Positions 57,825-64,000 of a stretch of 64,000 bases of DNA are shown here, one piece after another (the stretch's first letter is position 1; the number at the start of each line of letters is the position of its first letter). The stretch is from Spirochaetales bacterium (lineage in GTDB: Bacteria > Spirochaetota > Spirochaetia > Treponematales > UBA12059), in the NCBI GenBank assembly GCA_016926955.1, contig JAFGNN010000056.1, positions 1-64,000 of the forward strand, read 5' to 3'. Under the pieces are notes generated by a model that saw nothing but the letters and a program-made list of their open reading frames with translations, did no database searches and was not told where the DNA came from. The translations under genes were made by a program, and so were the position numbers.

Positions 57825-59546
57825 ATGCCCGTCCAGACCAATCGCAGCCACGCCAGCCCTCGCGGAACCGCCTTCGCCTCGATCCTGCTCATCGCCATCA
57901 TGGCGATGCCGCTCTCGGCTCAGGCTGGACGCTGGTGGCTCGACGCGCCGGGACCCGCATACCAGGTCCTCGTCTATTCCTTCGCCGACTCCGACGGCGA
58001 CGGCTGGGGCGACTTCCGCGGACTGACGGACCGGCTCGACTACCTGAACGACGGAAAGCCGGGCGGCGACGACCTCGGCGTCTCGGCGCTCTGGCTTTCG
58101 CCCATCCATCCCGCCTCGAGCTACCACGGATACGACGTCCTCGACTACAAGGCGGTCTCGCCGCGCTTCGGCACCATGGCCGACTTCGAGCGCCTGGTCG
58201 ACGAAGCCCACGCGCGCGGCGTCAGGATCATCCTCGACATGGTCTTCAACCACACGGGCAGCGAGCACCCCTGGTTCCTCGACGCGCGCCGCAGCGCCGC
58301 CAGCCCCTACGCCTCCTGGTACCGGACCGAGACGCTGGGCATGAGCTACGGCGGCGGCGGCATGGGACGCTTCTACGCCGCCCCCCGCCCGGACGGCACC
58401 ACGTTCCGCTACTTTTCGGCCTTCTGGCAGGGCATGCCCGACCTCAACCTGGACAACACCGATGTCGTGAACGAGCTCAAGAGCGTCCTCGCCTTCTGGA
58501 TGGAAAAGGGCGTCGACGGCTTCCGCTTCGACGCCGCCAAGCATGCTTTCGACCCGCACGAGATCCAGGCGGGCATGCCGAGCCTCGCCCTCAACAAGGC
58601 CTTCTGGACCGACCTTCGCCGTTCCGCCCGGCGAGTGGACGCGGACGTCTACTTCATCGGCGAGGTCCTGACCGGCAATGTCGCCGAGGTCGCCGCCTAT
58701 GCCGGCGTTTTCGACGGCCTCTTCGACTTTCCCGCGGCCAACCTGGCCCTCGAGGCCGCCGGCCGCGGCACCTCGGGCGTCTTCGGCGCCGCCTACGAAT
58801 CCATCGCCGCCGCCTACGCGCGCGCCAAAGGGTTCTCGCCGGCGCCGCTCCTGACCAACCACGACCAGGACCGGGCGGCCAGCGTCCTGCTCCGCCGACT
58901 CGGCGCCGACGCGGTGCGAGGCTTCCTGGGCGCCGCGGGCGATGCCGCCGCCGAAGCGGCGGCGAAAGCCCTCGCCTTCGAGCGGACCAAGCTGGCCGCC
59001 TCCATGGTCCAGACCCTTCCGGGCTTGCCCTTCGTCTACTACGGCGAGGAGCTCGGCATGACCGGCCGCCGCTACCGCGACGACGACGTGGCCCGTCGCG
59101 ATGCCTTCCCCTGGAGCGCCGATCGCGCGACGCCCACCGTCTCGTGGATGCCGACGGCCAAGCTCGAAGCCGGGCAGAACACCCTGACCGCCTCCGCCGA
59201 CGCGCAGTCGGGCGATCCGGAATCGATCCTCGCCCACTACCGCCGTCTCGCCGCCCTCCGCGCCGCGAGCCCGGCCGTCCGTTCGGGCACCTTCGCGCGG
59301 GTGCCCTGGTCAGGCTTCGAAACCGCCACCAGCGTTGCCTGGCTCAGGACCTCGACCGCCCAGAAGGTCCTCGTGGTGCACAACCTCGATGTCGCCGCCT
59401 TCGAGATCGCCGTGCCTGCTGGCGTCACCCTGACGGCGCTCTGGACTTCGGAAGCCGGCGTCCTTTCCGGCGCCGCGACGCTCCCTTCCGGGGCCATGCT
59501 CTCCGTGGCGCCTTCGTCCTCCGCGGTTTTCGTCATATCGGAATGA
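57825..59546 (+). CDS. Secreted alpha-amylase family enzyme (GH13)
   Basis: 573 aa. A signal peptide of about 35 residues (cleavage near AQA-G) sends it out of the cytoplasm. The barrel shows YQVLVYSFADSDGDGWGDFRGLTDRLDYL, LDMVFNHTGSEHPWF, nucleophile GFRFDAAKH (Asp near 234), acid/base FIGEVL (Glu near 279) and LTNHDQDR (Asp near 345). The DSDGDGWGDFRG calcium-type loop is typical of GH13 enzymes close to oligo-1,6-glucosidase and periplasmic alpha-amylases. GGAGGT precedes the ATG. It should cut starch or maltodextrins in the periplasm or outside. Confidence 0.92.
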   Translation: MPVQTNRSHASPRGTAFASILLIAIMAMPLSAQAGRWWLDAPGPAYQVLVYSFADSDGDGWGDFRGLTDRLDYLNDGKPGGDDLGVSALWLSPIHPASSYHGYDVLDYKAVSPRFGTMADFERLVDEAHARGVRIILDMVFNHTGSEHPWFLDARRSAASPYASWYRTETLGMSYGGGGMGRFYAAPRPDGTTFRYFSAFWQGMPDLNLDNTDVVNELKSVLAFWMEKGVDGFRFDAAKHAFDPHEIQAGMPSLALNKAFWTDLRRSARRVDADVYFIGEVLTGNVAEVAAYAGVFDGLFDFPAANLALEAAGRGTSGVFGAAYESIAAAYARAKGFSPAPLLTNHDQDRAASVLLRRLGADAVRGFLGAAGDAAAEAAAKALAFERTKLAASMVQTLPGLPFVYYGEELGMTGRRYRDDDVARRDAFPWSADRATPTVSWMPTAKLEAGQNTLTASADAQSGDPESILAHYRRLAALRAASPAVRSGTFARVPWSGFETATSVAWLRTSTAQKVLVVHNLDVAAFEIAVPAGVTLTALWTSEAGVLSGAATLPSGAMLSVAPSSSAVFVISE

Positions 59547-59581
59547 CATTCGGCCCGCCAGAAAGAAGAGCTTCCGATGAC

Positions 59582-59635
59582 CGACGAACGGCCTTGAGCC
59601 GTTCGTCGCCGCGATGGAGCCTTGCGCCATCGCGG
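59582..59635 (+). terminator. Two hairpins after the alpha-amylase gene
   Basis: Stems pair 59582-59592 with 59598-59608 (11 bp, 5-nt loop) and 59609-59617 with 59627-59635 (9 bp, 9-nt loop). No strong T-tract follows. The 222-bp interval 59547-59768 contains nothing else recognised. Confidence 0.5.
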
Positions 59636-59768
59636 CCTTCCCACTCGGGCTCTTCCATCCCCTGAGCCCCGCCACGCACCGAGCCGGCCCCGCGGAAAGC
59701 CTTTCCCGGAAGCTTCGTGACACCGATCGTGCTTGACCGCGCTCGCGCGCGGTCCTACCATCGCGCCC

Positions 59769-61391
59769 ATGGATACCATCCCCGGCGACGAACGAAACTA
59801 CCGTTTCCCCTCGAGGCGCACCGTGGTCTACGGCGCGCGCGGCATGGCCTGCGCCTCGCAACCCCTCGCGGCCCAAGCCGGTCTCGAGGTCCTCAGGCGC
59901 GGCGGAAACGCCGTCGACGCGGCGGTCGCGATGGCCGCGGCCCTGACCGTGGTGGAGCCTACCTCCAACGGCATCGGCGGCGACGCCTTCGCCCTTGTCT
60001 GGGCAGGCGGGCGCCTGTACGCCCTGAACGGTTCGGGACCGGCGCCGCGCTCGCTTTCTCTCGAGTCGCTCGGCCGCGACGAGACGGGACGCCTCCGGAT
60101 CGACCCCCACGGGTGGGAGTCCGTCACGGTGCCGGGCGCGCCGGCAGCCTGGGCGGCGCTCTCGAAGCGTTTCGGCCGCCTGCCCTTCGCGGAGCTCTTC
60201 CGCGAGGCTGTCGCGTACGCCCGCGAGGGCTACCCCGTCTCGCCGGTGGTCGCGCGCTACTGGGACCGCGCGGTGCGCGCCTGGCTCCCGAAGCTTCGTG
60301 ACACCCGCTACGAACGCTGGTTCGAGCTCTTCGCGCCCGGTGGACGGGCGCCGGCCGCGGGCGAGCCCTGGCGTTCCGAAGCCCACGCGCGCACCCTCGA
60401 GGAAATCGCGGCGACCGGCGCCGAATCCTTCTACCGCGGCGCCCTCGCGAAGCGCCTCGTCGCCTTCTCGCGCGCTACGGGTGGCTTTCTGTCCGAATCA
60501 GATCTCGAGGCATTCGAAGCCGAATGGACCGAGCCGGTTTCGGTCGAGTACCGGGGCGTCCGCGTCCACGAGTGTCCCCCGAACGGGCAGGGCCTTGTCG
60601 CCCTCATGGCGCTCGGCATGCTCGCGGCAGACGATTTTTCCGCGATAGATCCGGTCGAGGGGGCGCACCGCCGCATCGAGGCCCTGAAGCTCGCCTTCGC
60701 GGACGCCCGCGCCCGGCTCGCCGACCCCGCGGCCATGGCGCTACCGGCGGAAGCCTTTCTCGATCCCGCCTACCTGTCGTCGCGGCGCGCGCTCATCGGC
60801 GAGCGCGCCTCGCTGCCGGAACCCGGCACGCCGCCGCGCGGCGGCACGGTCTACCTGGCTGCCGCCGACCGGGAGGGCGGCATGGTTTCCTACATCCAGA
60901 GCAACTACATGGGCTTCGGCACGGGGCTCGTGGTGCCGGAAACGGGCATCGCCCTGCACAACCGAGGCTGCAACTTCTCGACCGAGGCAGGGCATCCGAA
61001 CGCGCTCGCGGGCGGGCGGCGGCCCTACCACACCATCATGCCCGGCTTCCTCACGCGGAACGGCGCGGCGCTCGGCCCCTTCGGCGTCATGGGCGGCTTC
61101 ATGCAGCCGCAGGGTCACCTGCAGGTGGTCTCGAACCTCCTCGACGTCGGCATGAACGCGCAGGAAGCGCTCGACGCGCCGCGTTTCCAGTGGCTGGAGG
61201 GACGGCGCGTCGTTTTCGAAGAGGCGTTCGAACCGGAGCGCGTCGAAGCGCTCGCGGCGCGCGGCCACGAGGTCGACCGAGAATCCGACCCGGGCTCCTT
61301 CGGGCGGGGACAGATCATCCTGCGCGACGGCGCCGGCGTCCTGCACGGGGCCACCGAACCCCGCGCGGACGGTTGCGTCGCGGCTTACTGA
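59769..61391 (+). CDS. Gamma-glutamyltransferase family protein
   Basis: 540-aa N-terminal-nucleophile hydrolase family member that would be made as one chain and self-cleave before a Thr. Family marks are RGGNAVDAAVAMAAALTVVEPTSNGIGGDAF, the presumed cleavage site RGGTVYLAAADREGGMVSYIQSNYMGFG with the nucleophile Thr, and the end GPFGVMGGFMQPQGHLQVVSNLLD. No signal peptide is seen, unlike classical periplasmic enzymes, so it may be a cytoplasmic relative with another amide substrate. The ATG at 59769 is preferred over 59733 because the conserved N-terminus starts there. It overlaps the convergent membrane-protein gene by 7 bp. Confidence 0.9.
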   Translation: MDTIPGDERNYRFPSRRTVVYGARGMACASQPLAAQAGLEVLRRGGNAVDAAVAMAAALTVVEPTSNGIGGDAFALVWAGGRLYALNGSGPAPRSLSLESLGRDETGRLRIDPHGWESVTVPGAPAAWAALSKRFGRLPFAELFREAVAYAREGYPVSPVVARYWDRAVRAWLPKLRDTRYERWFELFAPGGRAPAAGEPWRSEAHARTLEEIAATGAESFYRGALAKRLVAFSRATGGFLSESDLEAFEAEWTEPVSVEYRGVRVHECPPNGQGLVALMALGMLAADDFSAIDPVEGAHRRIEALKLAFADARARLADPAAMALPAEAFLDPAYLSSRRALIGERASLPEPGTPPRGGTVYLAAADREGGMVSYIQSNYMGFGTGLVVPETGIALHNRGCNFSTEAGHPNALAGGRRPYHTIMPGFLTRNGAALGPFGVMGGFMQPQGHLQVVSNLLDVGMNAQEALDAPRFQWLEGRRVVFEEAFEPERVEALAARGHEVDRESDPGSFGRGQIILRDGAGVLHGATEPRADGCVAAY

Positions 61392-62260
61392 ACGGCGCCG
61401 TCCTCGGACGCGACGCGGCGGGCGGCGGCGCGGTACCGCGCCGCGTAGACCAGGACGACGCGGACGCCGGCCAGCAGCGAGAAGCCGATCAGGATGAGCG
61501 GCGCCGCGAAGCCCGAAAAGGCGAGCCCTGCGAGCCCCGCCAGGAAGGCGGGCCCGGAGAGGACCGCCGCCGTCACTTTGAAGGCGGCCAGCGGCTTCGG
61601 CCGCTCGCGCGTCCCGTCGTCGGCCGGCTTCCGGCGCAGGGCCGAAAGCGAGAGAAAGAGGCCGAGCACGAGTACGAAGAAGAGGAACTGGACCGCGAAG
61701 AGCGCGACGAGCATGACGAGGTCGGCCGGCAGGCGGGCTGCCGCCGCCGTCCAGAGCACTCCTTCGACCAGCGCGGCCATCTGTGCGCGGTCAGCCGCGG
61801 CCGCGCGCAGCGCATCCGAATCGAGCCCCTCGAAGGGCGCCCAGGACGTGCGGAGCAGCCAGTCATTGGAGGGGTGATAGACCGAGATGGCCTCCGGCGC
61901 GAGGGCGAGCGTCGCCTGGACCGGCCGGCCCTCGGGGATCTCGCCGAAGAGGATGGTCCAGCCCGCGGCCTCGATGCGGTCCGGTCCGCCCGATGCGCGG
62001 AGCAGCGCGCCGTCCCCGACGCGCCACTCGCCGCCCTGTCGGGCCAGGGCCAGGAAGGCCGAGCCGAGTCCCGGATAGCCCGAGCTCGCGCTGAATTCCC
62101 GCGCCTCGCGCCAGCGGCCCGCGGCGAAGGGCAGTGCGAGCGCGAGCGTGGATGCCAGCAGCAGTGCCGCGACAAGGAGCCAGGGCAGGTTCGCGCACTC
62201 CTCCGCCGCCTGGTTGGAGAACCACGACTTTCCGACCGTCGAAAGACCCGCGCGTTTCAT
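61385..62260 (-). CDS. Membrane protein linked to the MalFG importer (DUF1189-like layout)
   Basis: 291 aa. One helix near residues 24-44, an extracytoplasmic region of about 110 residues, and about four helices in the C-terminal half. The short amphipathic N-terminus (STVGKSWFSNQAAEECANLPW) and this layout resemble DUF1189 proteins that accompany maltodextrin transport genes, but the match is by architecture only. It lies downstream of the malFG pair behind a terminator hairpin, which suggests an accessory role in that transporter or separate transcription. ATG 62260 has AAGGTGG upstream. Confidence 0.65.
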   Translation of the reverse strand: MKRAGLSTVGKSWFSNQAAEECANLPWLLVAALLLASTLALALPFAAGRWREAREFSASSGYPGLGSAFLALARQGGEWRVGDGALLRASGGPDRIEAAGWTILFGEIPEGRPVQATLALAPEAISVYHPSNDWLLRTSWAPFEGLDSDALRAAAADRAQMAALVEGVLWTAAAARLPADLVMLVALFAVQFLFFVLVLGLFLSLSALRRKPADDGTRERPKPLAAFKVTAAVLSGPAFLAGLAGLAFSGFAAPLILIGFSLLAGVRVVLVYAARYRAAARRVASEDGAVQ

Positions 62261-62277
62261 GCTGCCACCTTGCCATG

Positions 62278-62306
62278 AAAAAGCGGCGGCCGTCGAGGCC
62301 GCCGCT
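62278..62306 (-). terminator. Terminator of the leftward MalFG operon
   Basis: A 10-bp stem (62297-62306 with 62282-62291, 5-nt loop) is followed on the minus strand by TTTT. It lies after the second permease and before the membrane-protein ribosome site, so it probably reduces expression of that last gene. Confidence 0.7.
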
Positions 62307-62314
62307 GAATGTCC

Positions 62315-62398
62315 GTCAACGGGCGCTACCGCGTCTTCGCCAAATAGTCGACGAGCGCCAGCTCGTCGCCGTGAACAGGCGCTACCGCGCCTGTTCAC
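62315..62398. repeat. Direct repeat and hairpins after the malG-like gene
   Basis: GGCGCTACCGCG occurs at 62322-62333 and 62378-62389 within a longer similar stretch (16 of 19 bases). A perfect 12-bp stem pairs 62371-62382 with 62387-62398, ending next to the permease stop codon, and a smaller one pairs 62349-62356 with 62361-62368. It resembles REP-type intercistronic sequence. Confidence 0.6.
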
Positions 62399-62399
62399 G

Positions 62400-63311
62400 C
62401 TAGCCCTTCGCCGCGCCGGCGGCCATGCCGTAGACGATGAAGCGCTGCATCCAGATCTGCACCAACGTGATCGGGACCGCCAGCATCAAGGCGCCCGCCA
62501 TGAAATTGAGCGGGTTGTAGTGGAGCGTCATCAGCGGGTCGGTCAGGCGGTAGAGGAAGATGGCCACCGTCTGGTTCTGCATGTTTAAAAGCTGGTAAGG
62601 CAGCATGTAATCCATCCACGGGGCCATGAAGGCGTTGACCGCGATGAAGCCGATGATTGGCTTGGCGAGCGGTAGCATAATCCGGAAGAACACCGTGGTC
62701 TTCGAGGCGCCGTCGATGGTGGCAGCCTCGTCGATCGACATCGGGATCGAGCGCATGTAGCCTCGCACCAGGTAGGTATTGTACGGAATCGCCCCCGCCG
62801 CGTAGATGACCACGAGGAAGATCGGCTGGTTGAGCCAGCCGAAGGTCCGGAAGATCATGAAGATGGCGATCATGCCCATGAACGAGGGGAACATCTGCAG
62901 GAGCAGGAAGCTGATGAGCAGGGGCTTCCGGCCCGCGAAGCGGAAGCGGCTGAACACGTAGCCCGTAAGCGTCGTGAGCAGGACCACCGCGCCCGTATTC
63001 ACGACAGCCACCATGAGCGAGCGCAGGAAAGCCGCGATGAAGTCGGGGAAGGCCACGTTCGAGGTGCTTTTGTAGGTAAAAAGGTGTTCGAAGTGCTCGA
63101 ACGAGAACTTCGAGAAGTCGGGTACGAGGGGTACGCCCGAGAGCAGCTTGCCCTTGGTGAAGGCCGCGACGACCATCCAGAGCAGGGGCACCAGGACCAC
63201 CGCGCAGACGATGCTCAGATAGGCATACTGGAGCCCGGCGACCACGCCGCGCCGGACGCGGGCGCGGCCCGAGACGGCGCCCGTGACGAGCTTGGGAACC
63301 GATGCGCTCAT
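62400..63311 (-). CDS. MalG-like sugar ABC transporter permease
   Basis: Inner-membrane permease, 303 aa. The N-terminal LSIVCAVVLVPLLWMVVAAFTKG helix, the EAA coupling motif SIDEAATIDGASKTTVFFRIMLPLAKP and the end WMQRFIVYGMAAGAAKG are those of maltose/maltodextrin MalG proteins. The phrase PLNFMAGALMLAVPI is also close to maltodextrin MalG. The ATG at 63311 overlaps the malF stop (ATGA). A longer frame upstream is inside malF and rejected. Confidence 0.94.
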   Translation of the reverse strand: MSASVPKLVTGAVSGRARVRRGVVAGLQYAYLSIVCAVVLVPLLWMVVAAFTKGKLLSGVPLVPDFSKFSFEHFEHLFTYKSTSNVAFPDFIAAFLRSLMVAVVNTGAVVLLTTLTGYVFSRFRFAGRKPLLISFLLLQMFPSFMGMIAIFMIFRTFGWLNQPIFLVVIYAAGAIPYNTYLVRGYMRSIPMSIDEAATIDGASKTTVFFRIMLPLAKPIIGFIAVNAFMAPWMDYMLPYQLLNMQNQTVAIFLYRLTDPLMTLHYNPLNFMAGALMLAVPITLVQIWMQRFIVYGMAAGAAKG

Positions 63312-64000
63312 TCTCCCGCCTCCTCGGTGAAGGACTTGGACCGGAGCATGTTGAACACAGCGAAGCCGCCCACGATCATGAAGATGATGATGGAGTAGAC
63401 GGCGGCGGTGTTGTACTGCTCGAAGTCCTTGGTGAAGGACAGCTTGTAGATCCACGAGATCAGGATGTCAGTCTGGCCCGGCATGGCCGATCCGACGATG
63501 CGCATGCTGTCGGGCACCTTCGACGGATCCCAGCTCGGTCCGCCGCCCGTCAGGAAGTACACGGCGCCGAAGTTGTTGAAGTTGAAGCTGAAGGTCATGA
63601 TCAAGGCCGGCACGGTCGCCGACAGCACCATGGGCAGGGTGATGTAGCGGAAGCGTTGGTAACTCGTGGCGCCGTCGATGGCGGCAGCCTCGTAGAGCTC
63701 TTTCGGCACCGTGGCCAGCACGCCGATGATCATCATCATGTGGTAGGGCGCGCCGAGCCAGAGGTTCGTCAGCACCACCACGAAGCGCGCCAGGGCCCCG
63801 TTGTAGATGGGCTGGAACCAGAAGATGGGCATGTCGGGCTTGCCCGCGAGGCCTATCTTGTAGAGGAAGTTCGTCACCGGCTCCATCAGTCCCGAGGCGA
63901 AGAGGAACTGGTTCACCAGGCCGTCCTTGTCGAAGGCGTTGCGGAACACCATGAGGCTGACGAGCGAGGGAATCGCCCAGGGCAGGATCATGATGGTGCG
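63308..64000 (-). CDS. MalF-like sugar ABC transporter permease, 5' end beyond the window
   Basis: Partial gene: the visible 230 residues are the C-terminal part of a MalF-type permease, with RTIMILPWAIPSLVSLMVFRNAF, the EAA motif ELYEAAAIDGATSYQRFRYITLPMV and the GGGPSW block typical of maltose MalF. The frame stays open to the window edge at 64000. It pairs with the MalG-like gene below. The binding protein probably lies just outside the window. A second, different MalEFG set is at 18941-22074. Confidence 0.93.
   Translation of the reverse strand, partial: RTIMILPWAIPSLVSLMVFRNAFDKDGLVNQFLFASGLMEPVTNFLYKIGLAGKPDMPIFWFQPIYNGALARFVVVLTNLWLGAPYHMMMIIGVLATVPKELYEAAAIDGATSYQRFRYITLPMVLSATVPALIMTFSFNFNNFGAVYFLTGGGPSWDPSKVPDSMRIVGSAMPGQTDILISWIYKLSFTKDFEQYNTAAVYSIIIFMIVGGFAVFNMLRSKSFTEEAGE

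Noticed and set aside
1-64000. tRNA, rRNA, phage integrase, insertion-sequence transposase and replication-origin features
   Set aside because: None could be recognised by eye on either strand.

Overview
The window is very G+C-rich (about two thirds by eye) and densely coded, with many ATGA/GTGA start-stop overlaps. It comes from a diderm bacterium, most likely a spirochaete (phylum Spirochaetota). The supporting signs are lipoproteins with relaxed lipoboxes, predicted outer-membrane barrels ending in an aromatic residue, a groES without an adjacent groEL, a TGS-domain uridine-kinase-like protein, FabV inside a fatty-acid operon, and a ChpI/ChpK-like toxin-antitoxin pair. No rRNA, tRNA or CRISPR array was seen, so the phylum call is an inference.

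Layout. 1-14825: two head-to-head Opp/Dpp-type ABC importer operons. The leftward one is unusual, with an 842-aa binding protein whose motifs look circularly permuted and a DppC with a roughly 200-aa extracytoplasmic insert. The rightward one is conventional and is followed by a second binding protein. 14892-16547: TGS/uridine-kinase-like protein. 16722-24177: an amylosucrase-like GH13 enzyme divergent from a MalEFG-type sugar importer, a LacI-family regulator and an M28-like peptidase. 24419-35367: housekeeping genes (pepF, rsmE, the fabH-fabF-fabZ-fabV operon, a sodium/solute symporter, ftsH, groES). 35611-39231: an ABC-2 exporter and a PfkB sugar kinase. 39367-48313: a lipoprotein pullulanase, then a four-gene cluster of two paralogous predicted outer-membrane barrels with N-terminal glycogen-binding domains and two surface-type lipoproteins, the last with three SusE/F-like modules. 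48314-53165: a small accessory stretch (hairpin-rich non-coding DNA, a gene remnant, an AAA ATPase, a GH31 glucosidase, a MazEF-type module). 53227-59546: a 1492-aa fusion of glycogen debranching enzyme and pullulanase, divergent from a secreted alpha-amylase. 59769-64000: a gamma-glutamyltransferase-like protein, a membrane protein and a second MalFG pair running off the end.

How it fits together. At least five loci carry the palindromic motif AAACCGGTTTA or a close variant. In most of them it lies 7-9 bp downstream of a -10 box: the sugar importer/amylosucrase (18824), the ABC-2/kinase operon (35647), the outer-membrane cluster (42279, then three tandem copies at 42397-42434) and the debranching enzyme/amylase pair (57717). 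The only LacI-family gene seen (22229-23263) is the natural candidate regulator. The model is one alpha-glucan regulon: surface pullulanase and amylase cut the polymer, CBM48-barrel proteins and a SusE/F-like lipoprotein capture and admit oligosaccharides, MalFG-type importers carry them inward, and the debranching fusion and GH31 enzyme finish the job. The glycan-binding barrel cluster is the best candidate for an undescribed system.

Two further layers stand out. A dispersed imperfect-palindrome repeat (ACCACGGAG...CTCCGTGGT) sits at gene ends between 24186 and 39286. Strong stem-loops recur between binding-protein genes and their permease genes.
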